Positions 1 to 8,465 of a DNA stretch of 35,716 bases are shown one piece after another (positions within the stretch are counted from its first letter, which is position 1; the number at the start of each line of letters is the position of its first letter). Position numbers and translations under genes: made by a program. The notes under the pieces were generated by a model that did not search any database, was not told the DNA's origin, and was given only the letters and a program-made list of their open reading frames with translations. Origin of the DNA: Intestinibacillus massiliensis (GTDB taxonomy: Bacteria; Bacillota; Clostridia; Oscillospirales; Butyricicoccaceae); contig NZ_LT707054.1 of assembly GCF_900155735.1 (NCBI RefSeq), forward strand, positions 96,041 to 131,756, in the 5' to 3' direction.

Positions 1-186
1 TGTATTGACTCGCCTCTTTCTACGTCGTTGCCCTTAGTATACATCTTCCCGCGCGGTACAACCCTCTTTTTTACCGGATTGAAACCGGAATTTGCTGCAA
101 AAAACGCATGCGCCGCCCATCGGCTGCTTAAAATAACAATCATATGCCTTCTATTCCCGTAGACAGGCCCATTCCCCCGTCAATCC
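1..186. other. Left-edge intergenic stretch
   Basis: No gene is visible here. On the minus strand, downstream of the LacI-type gene, a weak GC hairpin around 100-118 is followed by a six-T run (minus strand), which could be its terminator. A CCGG-flanked segment at 74-88 resembles a LacI-family operator (see findings). A poor minus-strand promoter-like pair with TATACT lies near 37-42, pointing to a gene left of the window. Confidence 0.4.
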
Positions 187-2403
187 TTATCCGTCCGCCG
201 GCGCCTCGCCCGCGATCAGGCGCTCCAGGCGGCGGCGCGCGCATGCCAGGATATCATAACAGTCCGCATCGCTACCGAGCGCCGCCGCGACCGCGTCCGC
301 CAGGATATCGTCCACGAGGCCGGGGTCGACGAGCCGCCCAAAGGTGTCGTATACCGCCTCCCGCACGCCGCCGTTTGCATAGACACGGTCGACAAAGCCC
401 AGCCACTTGTGCTGGCGGCGCAAGCCGGCATCCTGGTACACCGCAAGCGTCGGGATTCCGCCGCACATGCGCATATTGGCGACCGCGGCGCGGTCGGTCA
501 GCATCCATTTGAGGTAATTGCAGCAGGCCTCCGGCTGCGCCGTGGCGCGGTGCACGCCAAGCGACCAGCCGCCCAGGATCGACCGGTAAAGCGGCACCGG
601 CGCGACTTCGATAAAATTTTCAAACGTGTCGCCGTGGTACTTGTCCGGGATAAAGTGCGAGGTAAAGGAATGCACCATCGGCACCTCGCCGCGCAGCAGC
701 AGCTCAATTACCTCGTCGTCGATCCCGCCCGCCCGCTGCGGGCAGGCGGAAGCGGCGGTCTGCCGCAGGTTTTGCAGGGCGCGCACGCTGCCGTCCTGGT
801 CAAGCGCCACCTTGCCCCATTTGTCCACAATATGCCCATGGAACGCCCATTGCCGCGGCAAAAACTCGTTGACGCGTGCATTTGGCCGCGAGAGCGTCAT
901 CGCCGTGCCATAGTCGAACGGCGACAGCGGGTTATTCCCACGCGTAAAAAACTCGCTGATGAGCCGGAATTCCGTCCAGTTGCGCGGCACAGCGAGTGGG
1001 AACCCGTATTGCGCCGCAAATTGCGCGCGCATTTCCGGGTCGGAAAAGCAATCGCGCCGGTAGTAGATTGCCTGGATACCGGATACCACTGGCACGATAT
1101 CCCGCCGCTCCAGGTTGCGGAAAAACGTTTTTTGAATGGATTCCGGGTATTTCTTCGTCAGTTCCGCCGCCAGCGCGCGCCCCGTTTCATACAGCAGGCC
1201 GCGGTTGACGAAATGCGGCAGCCACGGCAAGTCGAGCATAAGCAGGTCGTATTCGCTGTGCGCGGCGAGCGCCTCCCGCTCGGCCGCCTCCTTGAGCGTG
1301 TTGTAATCCACGCGGTCAAACACGGCGCCGACGCCGGCCTGTTCGCGGGCGCAGGCCGAAAGGCGCTCGAGCGCGTCGGTCGATTCGCAGTCAAGCGCTA
1401 GCACCCGCAGCGACCTGCGCCCGGGCAGGACGGGGATTGCCTCCTGCGCCCAGTCCGCCCGCGCGCGGATGCGGACGGTCTGCTTATCCATAGGGCATTT
1501 GCTTTCCGCCGCGCGCAGCAGCAGCGCCGCCGCTTCCTCCCCCGCGCGCGCCGCCTGCCGGGCGATCGGGAGGATGGAACGGTAGGCTGGCTGCAGGTTC
1601 CAGCCGTCGCCCGCGAGCGCATGGATTTCCATGGAAAGCCCGCGCAGGCCGAGCAGCTCGTAAAGCGCCAGCGCCAGCGGCATGTCCGACACGACCGCGG
1701 CGCGGTACTGCTCGCCGTCCTCTTCCAGGGCGGAAAAAAGCTGCTTGAAGGCCTCATTCCGCACCCGGCTGACCGTGAGCACCCGCCCCGCGCCGGCGGC
1801 GGAGCAGAACCCCTCCTGCGCCTCCTGCTCCGCGGTGTTCTGCACGCTGCTGCGGATAAACAGCAACGATGACGCGGGCAGCCGTGCGGCCAGGCTGCGC
1901 GTGCGCGCATAGACCAGCGTCTTATTGTCAAACAGCACCTGATGGCTATCCAGCCCTGGCAGGCGGCTTTCCACCAGCACCAACGGCAGGCCGCCTTCCG
2001 CATAAGCCCGGTAATGCCGCAGGCTGCGCGCCCCGCTAGGCACGGCGGCCAGCCCCATCACCCCGATGTCCGCCAGGCTGCGCAGCATTTCGGCCTCGAT
2101 CCGCACGTCCCCCTGCGAAAGCTTGAGCACGGCGTAGCAGCCGCTTTCATCGAGCGCCTGCAAAATCCCCTGGTATATCTCCCCGTAGGGCGGATCCAGG
2201 CTGGGCAGGAGCACGCCGGCAAGCCGCGTTTTATGTGATTTTAGGTTGCGTGCGAGGTAACTGGGGTGGTATTGCAGCGCTTGCATCGCGCGGCGCACCC
2301 GCCCATAGGTTTCCCCCTTCATGGAGGCTTTCCCGTTTAAAATATTGGAAACCGTGGCCACCGATACGCCTGCCAGCTTCGCGACATCCCGGATCGTCGC
2401 CAT
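187..2403 (-). CDS. LacI-family regulator fused to a solute-binding-protein domain
   Basis: A 738-residue protein, about twice the usual LacI-family length. Residues 1-50 form a standard LacI helix-turn-helix (TIRDVAKLAGVSVATVSN). Residues about 58-325 look like the periplasmic-binding-type sensor of LacI/GalR regulators. From about residue 330 to the end the protein reads like an ABC-type sugar solute-binding protein (SBP_bac_1/8 style: WTEFRLISEFFTRG, GGWSLGVHRA, YLKWMLTD). No signal peptide precedes this part, so the binding domain should stay in the cytoplasm. The ATG is preceded by AGGGGGG at 6-7 nt. The likely role is a carbohydrate-responsive repressor whose second domain may sense another ligand. 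Its target is probably its own promoter or a gene left of the window. The domain assignment of the first half is strong; the function of the tail is inferred. Confidence 0.85.
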   Translation of the reverse strand: MATIRDVAKLAGVSVATVSNILNGKASMKGETYGRVRRAMQALQYHPSYLARNLKSHKTRLAGVLLPSLDPPYGEIYQGILQALDESGCYAVLKLSQGDVRIEAEMLRSLADIGVMGLAAVPSGARSLRHYRAYAEGGLPLVLVESRLPGLDSHQVLFDNKTLVYARTRSLAARLPASSLLFIRSSVQNTAEQEAQEGFCSAAGAGRVLTVSRVRNEAFKQLFSALEEDGEQYRAAVVSDMPLALALYELLGLRGLSMEIHALAGDGWNLQPAYRSILPIARQAARAGEEAAALLLRAAESKCPMDKQTVRIRARADWAQEAIPVLPGRRSLRVLALDCESTDALERLSACAREQAGVGAVFDRVDYNTLKEAAEREALAAHSEYDLLMLDLPWLPHFVNRGLLYETGRALAAELTKKYPESIQKTFFRNLERRDIVPVVSGIQAIYYRRDCFSDPEMRAQFAAQYGFPLAVPRNWTEFRLISEFFTRGNNPLSPFDYGTAMTLSRPNARVNEFLPRQWAFHGHIVDKWGKVALDQDGSVRALQNLRQTAASACPQRAGGIDDEVIELLLRGEVPMVHSFTSHFIPDKYHGDTFENFIEVAPVPLYRSILGGWSLGVHRATAQPEACCNYLKWMLTDRAAVANMRMCGGIPTLAVYQDAGLRRQHKWLGFVDRVYANGGVREAVYDTFGRLVDPGLVDDILADAVAAALGSDADCYDILACARRRLERLIAGEAPADG

Positions 2404-2426
2404 GCCAATCCCCCCTTTTCCATTTT

Positions 2427-2455
2427 AGCATACGCGCCCCGGCGGCAGGGCGCAA
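2427..2455 (-). promoter_or_regulatory. Promoter of the LacI-SBP gene
   Basis: On the minus strand TTGCGC (2450-2455) and TATGCT (2427-2432) are separated by 17 nt, upstream of the start at 2403. A near-palindrome with central ACCGGT at 2476-2489 lies upstream and may be a LacI-type operator. Confidence 0.45.
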
Positions 2456-2493
2456 GCAAAATGCAAAACCAATTTTTGAACCGGTCTAATTCT

Positions 2494-2545
2494 CAAAAAA
2501 AGGACTCCCCGGCGCGCAGGATGCATCCTGTACGCCGGGGCGTCC
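2494..2545 (-). terminator. Intrinsic terminator of the SLH/zinc-ribbon operon
   Basis: A long stem-loop (CCCCGGCG at 2507-2514 pairing with CGCCGGGG at 2533-2540, plus a nested CAGGAT/ATCCTG palindrome and outer GGAC/GTCC) is followed on the minus strand by seven T (2495-2501). Confidence 0.8.
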
Positions 2546-2570
2546 TACGGCTGGGCAGAGGCGCGGCGGG

Positions 2571-2762
2571 TCAGTCCTCGTCGTCGTCAAAGTCCGGGTC
2601 GTAATCCTTGAATAGCGCCGGTTCCGGGCTGGAAAACGGGGGCGGCACCTCCTGGCCGAAAAAGTTCAGCCATTTGCCGCATTCCTCGCACTGCCACGCG
2701 CCCCGGTCGTCGCCGCTTGAAACATAAATCTCGTTCCCGCAGCCGCACTCGATAATAAACAC
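2571..2762 (-). CDS. Small zinc-ribbon-like protein
   Basis: A 63-residue protein starting at GTG, with AGGAAG about 9 nt upstream. It has two cysteine pairs, CGCG near residues 7-10 and CEEC at residues 25-28, as in a short zinc ribbon, and an extremely acidic tail (DYDPDFDDDED). It begins 27 nt after the SLH-protein gene and is followed by a strong terminator, so it is the last gene of that transcription unit. I do not recognise a named family. A cytoplasmic metal-binding or protein-binding role is a guess. Confidence 0.65.
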   Translation of the reverse strand: MFIIECGCGNEIYVSSGDDRGAWQCEECGKWLNFFGQEVPPPFSSPEPALFKDYDPDFDDDED

Positions 2763-2789
2763 TGCTTCACACTTCCTGTCCCGCTAAAA

Positions 2790-4190
2790 TTACGCCGCCT
2801 GCAGCTCCTGCAGGCGCATCAGCATGGCGGCGGCTTCCGCGCGGGTGGTGACGCCCTGCGGGTCAAGCCGCCCCGCTTCCTTCCCGGTAAGCAGGCCGCT
2901 GCCCACCAGATCCGTTACGGCCGCCTGCGCCCAGGCGGATACTTTCCCGCTGTCGCTGAACGCCCCGAGCGTACCGCCTGCGGCGCCCTGGTAGCCGCAG
3001 GCGCGGCGGCAATTATAGACCATGGCCGCGAACTCCTCCCGGGTCACGCGTTCCTCCGGGGCGAAAATGCCGTTGCCGACGCCCTGCGCGACATCGTTTT
3101 CCGCCGCCCAGATGACGGCAGGCGCGTAATATGCGTCCGCCGGGGTGTCGGTATAAGGCGGCCGCGCGCCGTACACCGCAGGGCTGCCCTGCATCCGGTA
3201 CAGCACGGTTACGGCCATGCCGCGCGTAATGGGCGCGTCCGGGCTGAACGCCGTGGCCGACGTGCCGGAAAACAGCCCCTTGCGGACGGCCTCGTTTACA
3301 ATATCCTCCGCCCAGTGCCCTTCCATATCGGCAAACTTCGGGGCGGCCGCCGGTTTTTCTTCCGGTTGCGGTTCCGCACCCCCGTCGATCGAGGGCTGTT
3401 CCAGGACGACTTTCTGCGAAGCGCCCTCCAGCACGCCGTCCGCCCAGCGGGCTTCGCCGGCAGAGAAGGTGTACACGTTGCGCCCGGCGGTGCGTACGAC
3501 CGCGCCGCCCTCCGTCACCGTCATGCCGGGGATGGAGAGCGAAGCGCCCAGCATGGCCGCCTTGCTGCCCACGGCGGTCACCGAACCGCCGATTACCTTG
3601 AGCGCCGCATCCGCCTGGACCGCGACCGTGTCGGACGCGGCGGCCAGCATGCCGCCGCGGATCGAGATTTCGCCGCCGTTGCCCTCCTCGTCCGACAGCG
3701 CCTGGATCGCGACGTCGGCGGTCTGCAAGTCGAAAATGCCCTCGGATATCTGGATATCGCCGCCGGTGACGGAAATCGCGCTGCCGTTCGTCACGATGGA
3801 CAAGCTCGCGTCCGCGGATTCATTTTCCGCCGTGCGGGTCAGGAACGTCAGGCTGCCGCCCTTCAGCGCAATCGCGGGGCTTTTGCCGCTGTGCAGCTTG
3901 TTGCGCCCAATGAACTGGATGGTGACGTCCTCGTCCTCCGGCAGCAAAATACAGCCGCTTTTGCCCGCGCTGTCGATATCCACGCCGTGCAGCGTCAGCA
4001 GCTTATTGTCATGGTTCCATGTCCAGCCCTGGGACGCCATACGGTCGTCGTTTTTATCCGCCCGCCGCAAATCAATGCTCTCAATTTGCGTATGGCGCAC
4101 CGAATCCGCCGCCGCGGCCGAAAGCGGCAGCAGCGTGCAGGCCATAGCCGCCGCGATGAGCGCGGCAAGCCCTTTCCATGTTTTCCTCAT
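2790..4190 (-). CDS. Secreted surface protein with three C-terminal SLH domains
   Basis: A 466-residue exported protein. I chose the ATG at 4190 because AGGAGG sits 7 nt upstream and a classic signal peptide follows (MRKTWKG, a hydrophobic alanine/leucine core, cleavage near SAAAA-D). Residues about 30-260 are a repetitive beta-rich region with many short glycine turns (LHGVDI, ISVTGGDIQI, ISIRGGML), like a right-handed beta-helix or carbohydrate-binding-type fold. Three S-layer-homology modules follow at about 286-335 (FADMEGHWAEDIV), 346-400 and 410-461; these bind secondary cell-wall polymers and anchor the protein to the wall. The ligand of the N-terminal region cannot be told. A longer reading frame upstream has no ribosome-binding site. 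Confidence 0.85.
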   Translation of the reverse strand: MRKTWKGLAALIAAAMACTLLPLSAAAADSVRHTQIESIDLRRADKNDDRMASQGWTWNHDNKLLTLHGVDIDSAGKSGCILLPEDEDVTIQFIGRNKLHSGKSPAIALKGGSLTFLTRTAENESADASLSIVTNGSAISVTGGDIQISEGIFDLQTADVAIQALSDEEGNGGEISIRGGMLAAASDTVAVQADAALKVIGGSVTAVGSKAAMLGASLSIPGMTVTEGGAVVRTAGRNVYTFSAGEARWADGVLEGASQKVVLEQPSIDGGAEPQPEEKPAAAPKFADMEGHWAEDIVNEAVRKGLFSGTSATAFSPDAPITRGMAVTVLYRMQGSPAVYGARPPYTDTPADAYYAPAVIWAAENDVAQGVGNGIFAPEERVTREEFAAMVYNCRRACGYQGAAGGTLGAFSDSGKVSAWAQAAVTDLVGSGLLTGKEAGRLDPQGVTTRAEAAAMLMRLQELQAA

Positions 4191-4354
4191 GCCTGATCCT
4201 CCTAGATGATATGCCCGTGCGGCCCTTTGCCGCGCAAAGCCCTTTTGCACATAGCATACCACAATGCGCGTGTTTTTACCACCGTTTTGTTTGTGCGACA
4301 TAGGCCGCGCCCGCCGTGCATATAGATGTACAAACCGGAAAAGGGGGACTTTGC

Positions 4355-5302
4355 ATGACTTTAACCGTGGTTGCGGTTTTATTTTTTGCCCTGGGGCTTT
4401 ACCTGACCATGCGCGGTGGGGACGCGTTTGTCGAAGCGGCGACCTTTATCGCCGAGGTGACCGGCATCCCCAAGATCATCATCGGCGCGACGATCGTCAG
4501 CGTGGCCACCACCGCGCCCGAGCTTTTCGTCAGCGTGCTCGCCACGCTGCACGGCGCGAACGACATGGCCGCCGGCAACGCGATCGGGTCGGTGTGCTGC
4601 AACATCGGCCTGATCCTCGGCATCTCGCTGCTGTTCCTGCCCGGGCGGCTGCCCGTGCGCGAAATCCGCGTCAAGGGCGCGCTGCTGTTCCTGTCCGCCA
4701 TCCTGCTCGGGGTCTTCTGCGTGGACAACGCCCTAGAGCCGGCGGAAGGGCTTGTGCTGTTCGCCGTGCTCGGGATTTTCCTCTTCCTCAACCTGCGCGG
4801 CGCCAGCGCGGGCAAGCTCCCGCCGCACCACCGGCTGCACGCGGAAACGCCGGCAAAATTCCGCCACGGCGCAAAATTCGTACTCGGCGCGGCGGCGGTC
4901 GTGCTTGGCGCGCACCTGATGGTCGATAACGGCGCGCTGCTGGCGCGCCTATTCGGCGTACCCGAGGGGATCATCGGACTGACGCTGGTCGCCCTGGGCA
5001 CCTCCCTGCCCGAGCTTGTCACCACGCTGACCGCGATCCGGCGCGGCGAGGCCGCGATGTCGGTCGGCAACATCCTGGGCGCGAACATCATCGACCTGAC
5101 GCTTGTGCTGTCCGCCAGCGCCCTCGCCTCCCGCGGCACGCTCGAAGTGACCGCCGCCGTGGCGGCGCGCGATGTGCCGGTCGCGCTGATCCTGACGGGT
5201 ATCGCGCTGCTCCCGGCCATGCGGGACGGGCGTTTCCGCCGGCTCCAGGGCGTCGCGCTGCTCGCGGTCTATATCGGCTATATCGCCAGTTTGATGTTGT
5301 GA
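4355..5302 (+). CDS. CaCA-family sodium/calcium exchanger-like membrane protein
   Basis: A 315-residue integral membrane protein with about ten hydrophobic segments and the two inverted alpha-repeats that define the Ca2+/cation antiporter superfamily. The first repeat contains GATIVSVATTAPELFVSV and GNAIGSVCCNIGL; the second contains GLTLVALGTSLPELVTTL and GNILGANIIDL. The glutamates in the PEL motifs are the known cation ligands of this family. It probably exchanges Na+ (or K+) for Ca2+ at the cytoplasmic membrane; the exact ion is not readable. The ATG at 4355 follows a GGGGGA Shine-Dalgarno. It is divergent from the SLH gene and is followed closely by the peptidase gene, which has its own promoter-like site. 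Confidence 0.88.
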   Translation: MTLTVVAVLFFALGLYLTMRGGDAFVEAATFIAEVTGIPKIIIGATIVSVATTAPELFVSVLATLHGANDMAAGNAIGSVCCNIGLILGISLLFLPGRLPVREIRVKGALLFLSAILLGVFCVDNALEPAEGLVLFAVLGIFLFLNLRGASAGKLPPHHRLHAETPAKFRHGAKFVLGAAAVVLGAHLMVDNGALLARLFGVPEGIIGLTLVALGTSLPELVTTLTAIRRGEAAMSVGNILGANIIDLTLVLSASALASRGTLEVTAAVAARDVPVALILTGIALLPAMRDGRFRRLQGVALLAVYIGYIASLML

Positions 5303-5324
5303 ACCGCCGGATTTATGGTATACT
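5297..5324 (+). promoter_or_regulatory. Putative promoter of the M24 peptidase gene
   Basis: TTGTGA (5297-5302, overlapping the stop of the exchanger) and TATACT (5319-5324) are 16 nt apart. Confidence 0.4.
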
Positions 5325-5360
5325 TAGAGGGAAGTGAGACATAAAGGAGTATCGTATACC

Positions 5361-6560
5361 ATGGCTGATGAACTTCGCCGCGTCCCCAAAAGCGAACTTG
5401 ACAACCGCCTTGCGGCCTTCCGCCGCGGCATGGACGCGCTCGACCCCGGTTGGTCGATGGCGCTGGTGAACCACAAGATCAATATGTACTACCTGACCGG
5501 CACCATGCAGGACGGCGTCCTCGTGATCCGGCCGGACAGCGCCATCCTCTGGGTGCGCCGCAGCTACGAGCGCGGCCGCAACGAGTCCCTGTTCGACGAT
5601 ATCCGCCCGATGCGCAGCTTCCGCACGCTCGGCGAGCATTACGGCGACGTGCCGGAAACCATTTATGTGGAAACCAAGACCGCGACGCTGGAATGGATCG
5701 GCCTTGTGCGCAAGTACCTGCCCTTCCAGGAATTTAAAAGCGTAAACCGGGTGCTAGAGGATATCCGTTCCATCAAAAGCCTGTATGAAATCGGCTGTAT
5801 GCGCCTTGCGGGGCGCAACCACGCGGAGGCGCTCGAGGTCGTCGCGCCCTCCCTGCTGCGCGAGGGCGTCAGCGAGGCCGAGCTGGCCGCCGAGATCTTT
5901 GAAGCGCTGCTGCGCATGGGCAGCCACGGCATTTCGCGCTTCAACCAGCCCCTCGGCGAGGACGTGATCGGCTTCGCCTCCTTCGGCAAGGCCGCGCTCG
6001 TGACCACCGCGTTCGACGGCCCCGGCGGCACGGACGGCACCTGCATCGCCGTGCAGACCATCGGCTCCGCCGAGCGCAAGCTGTCGCGCGGCCGCCTGGT
6101 CTATCTCGACATCCCGAGCGGCATCGAGGGCTACCACACGGACAAGTCCACGGTCTTTTATTTCGGCCGCCTGGACGAAGACCCGGACGGGCAGCTTATC
6201 CGCGAGGCATACGCCTATTGCCAGGCGCTCGAAAGCGAGATCGCCTCGCGCCTCGTCCCCGGCGCGGTGCTGGAGGACGTCTACGCCGAGGTGATGGACA
6301 AGTTCGACGTGCGCTATATCGAGGGCTTTATGAACGGCGGCCGGTTCCTCGGCCACTCGATCGGCCTGACGATGGACGAAACGCCGGTCATTGCGCGCGG
6401 CTTCAAAACAGCCGTACAGGCGGATATGACGTTCGCGATCGAGCCGAAAATCGCGCTGCCCGGCATCGGCACGGTCGGCACGGAAAACACCTACCTCATC
6501 ACGGCGGACGGCGCGGTATCCCTGAGCGGCACGCCGCAGCCCCTGCGCGAAATCTATTGA
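5361..6560 (+). CDS. M24-family metallopeptidase (Xaa-Pro aminopeptidase-like)
   Basis: A 399-residue protein with the creatinase-type N-terminal domain (about 1-135) and the pita-bread catalytic domain (about 140-390). All five expected metal ligands are present: Asp250 (YLDIPSG), Asp261 (HTDKSTV), His332 (GHSIGL), Glu361 (IEPK) and Glu375 (GTEN). It should therefore be an active dinuclear-metal enzyme, most likely removing an N-terminal residue before proline in the cytoplasm; related M24 enzymes such as creatinase cannot be excluded. The ATG at 5361 is preceded by AAAGGAG at 11 nt. An upstream in-frame GTG would add nine residues without a better ribosome-binding site. It ends at a terminator shared with the convergent Na/Pi gene. 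Confidence 0.88.
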   Translation: MADELRRVPKSELDNRLAAFRRGMDALDPGWSMALVNHKINMYYLTGTMQDGVLVIRPDSAILWVRRSYERGRNESLFDDIRPMRSFRTLGEHYGDVPETIYVETKTATLEWIGLVRKYLPFQEFKSVNRVLEDIRSIKSLYEIGCMRLAGRNHAEALEVVAPSLLREGVSEAELAAEIFEALLRMGSHGISRFNQPLGEDVIGFASFGKAALVTTAFDGPGGTDGTCIAVQTIGSAERKLSRGRLVYLDIPSGIEGYHTDKSTVFYFGRLDEDPDGQLIREAYAYCQALESEIASRLVPGAVLEDVYAEVMDKFDVRYIEGFMNGGRFLGHSIGLTMDETPVIARGFKTAVQADMTFAIEPKIALPGIGTVGTENTYLITADGAVSLSGTPQPLREIY

Positions 6561-6561
6561 C

Positions 6562-6606
6562 CCATACAAAATGCCCGCGGCGGGATGCCGCGGGCATTTT
6601 GTATGG
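6562..6606. terminator. Bidirectional terminator between convergent genes
   Basis: A near-perfect inverted repeat, CATACAAAATGCCCGCGG with CCGCGGGCATTTTGTATG around a 6-7 nt loop, carries A/T runs on both sides and so can serve the peptidase gene and the Na/Pi transporter gene. Confidence 0.75.
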
Positions 6607-6646
6607 CGCGATATAAAGGGTGCCGCTTTGGCCGGCACAGCCGCCG

Positions 6647-8428
6647 TTATACGGCGATATTGAGCTTGGACAGGTACTTCTGCTCATAGAAGTGCATCTG
6701 TTCCTCAAAGAGCGGCGTGCTCTTGATCTCGTGCTTGGAATAGCCGTGCGTATCAAACTTGGATGCGCCTTCACAGAGCTGGATGGTGTAGATCGCGATA
6801 TTCGAGCAGTGGTCGCCAATCTTCTCCAGGTCGTGGATGATGTCCAGGAAGGGGACGCCGATCGTAAAGGTGCAGGTGCCCTCGTTGAGGCGCTGGATAT
6901 GGCGGCTCTTGAGCTGGTCCTTGAGGATATCGACGATTTCCTCGATCGGCTCGACGCTGCGCGCGATAGAAGCCGACCGCGTGCTGTAAGCCTCGACCGT
7001 CATATCGATCAGCTCGCCGACCGCGTCGCACATGACGCGGAGCTCGTCGGTCGCGGCGGGCGAAAAGCGGTTGCCCGCCTCAATGAACTCGGTAATGGAC
7101 TCCATGATATTCTGCGCGTAATCGCCCATCTTTTCAAAGTCGCTGAGCGAATGCAGCATTTCGGTATGCAGCTGCTGGCCGTCCTTGGACGGCAGGTTAG
7201 CCTGCATATTGAGCAGGTATTTGCCGATTTCCACTTCCGCCCGGTCGAGGAATGCCTCGTTTTCCTTAAAGGTCTCCTGATCCGGCTCCGCACCGCTGAA
7301 GATCGGGCCGGTGGCCAGCAGGAAGTTGGCCTTGGCCGCGGTGCCCATCTCGGAAATGCACTTCTGGCACTGGTCGAGCGCGATGGACGGGGTCGCAAGG
7401 AAACGGGGTTCCAGCTTGGACAGCGGGTCGGGCTTTTCCTCCCCGGCGGGGATGGTGCGCTCCGCCAGCTTGACCAGCAGGTTCGCGAAGGGCAGGAACA
7501 TCAGGGTGGCGACCACGTTAAACAGCGTATGGAAGTTTGCGATGCCGCCCTTGTCGATCGCGGTCTCCCAGAAGGAGAAGTGCAGCGCGGCATTCAGCCC
7601 GTAGATCCCGACCAGGAAAATCACGGAACCGATGAGGTTAAAATAAAAATGCACCATCGCCGTACGGCGCGCGTTCTTGTTGCCGCCCAGCGAGGACAGG
7701 AACGCGGTGATACAGGTGCCTATATTCTGGCCGAGGATGATCGGGATTGCGGCGGCGTAAGTGATCACGCCCGTGGTGGACAGCGCCTGCAGGATGCCGA
7801 CGGAAGCGGACGACGACTGGATGATCGCCGTGACGATCGCGCCAACCAGCACGCCGAACACGGGGTTCGAGATCGCCGCGAAAATCTGCGAAAACTGCGG
7901 CAGTTCCGCAAGCGGCGCGACCGCGGCCTCCATGGTGGACATACCGATAAACAGGATGCCGAAACCAATCAGGATATCGGCCTTGTCCTTCGTCTTTTTC
8001 TTTTTCGCCAGCATAATGATAATAATACCGGCGAGCACGGCGACATATGCGAGGTTCTTCGGCTTAAGCAGCTGCATAAACAGGCTGTCCCCCAGCCCCC
8101 CGGTCGAATCCAGCCGCAGGATCTGCGCCGTGATGGTGGTGCCGATGTTTGCGCCCAGGATGACGCCGACGCTCTGCTTCAGCGTCATAATGCCGGCGTT
8201 TACAAAGCCGACCACCATAACCGTGGTGGCGGATGAGGATTGGATGACCGCGGTGACCGCCGCGCCCATGATGAGCGCCTTGAAAATGTTGCCCGTCATC
8301 CTCTCCAGTGTCTTTTCCAGCTTTGCGCCCGCCGCGCGCTCCAGGCCGCTGCCCATGGTCGTCATACCATAGATAAACAGCGCCAGGCCGCCGATCAGGC
8401 GCAGAATTGACAGCAAGTCGAATTCCAT
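6647..8428 (-). CDS. Na/Pi cotransporter family protein with C-terminal PhoU-like domain
   Basis: A 593-residue protein. The N-terminal half has two copies of the Na/Pi-cotransporter repeat, each with the diagnostic QSSSA motif (residues 63-67 and 204-208) and a GANIGT/GQNIGT motif. From about residue 370 the sequence turns hydrophilic and helical, with the spacing of PhoU-type three-helix bundles. Sodium-driven phosphate uptake or export across the cytoplasmic membrane is the expected role. The ATG has GGGAGG about 6 nt upstream. The promoter region carries a possible PhoP box and two inverted repeats, which would fit phosphate control. It is divergent from the amidotransferase gene. Confidence 0.92.
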   Translation of the reverse strand: MEFDLLSILRLIGGLALFIYGMTTMGSGLERAAGAKLEKTLERMTGNIFKALIMGAAVTAVIQSSSATTVMVVGFVNAGIMTLKQSVGVILGANIGTTITAQILRLDSTGGLGDSLFMQLLKPKNLAYVAVLAGIIIIMLAKKKKTKDKADILIGFGILFIGMSTMEAAVAPLAELPQFSQIFAAISNPVFGVLVGAIVTAIIQSSSASVGILQALSTTGVITYAAAIPIILGQNIGTCITAFLSSLGGNKNARRTAMVHFYFNLIGSVIFLVGIYGLNAALHFSFWETAIDKGGIANFHTLFNVVATLMFLPFANLLVKLAERTIPAGEEKPDPLSKLEPRFLATPSIALDQCQKCISEMGTAAKANFLLATGPIFSGAEPDQETFKENEAFLDRAEVEIGKYLLNMQANLPSKDGQQLHTEMLHSLSDFEKMGDYAQNIMESITEFIEAGNRFSPAATDELRVMCDAVGELIDMTVEAYSTRSASIARSVEPIEEIVDILKDQLKSRHIQRLNEGTCTFTIGVPFLDIIHDLEKIGDHCSNIAIYTIQLCEGASKFDTHGYSKHEIKSTPLFEEQMHFYEQKYLSKLNIAV

Positions 8429-8440
8429 TCTGACCCTCCC

Positions 8441-8465
8441 GTTAAGCCCGTCTTTTTGGCTTAAC
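8441..8465 (-). promoter_or_regulatory. Inverted repeat in the 5' leader of the Na/Pi gene
   Basis: GTTAAGCC and GGCTTAAC form a perfect 8-bp inverted repeat around a 9-nt loop, immediately upstream of the Shine-Dalgarno of the transporter. It could be an RNA hairpin or a protein site; nothing downstream marks it as a terminator. Confidence 0.4.

Noticed and set aside
6620-8236. A 538-codon plus-strand open frame.
   Set aside because: It is antisense to the Na/Pi transporter, whose QSSSA motifs and PhoU tail settle the coding strand.
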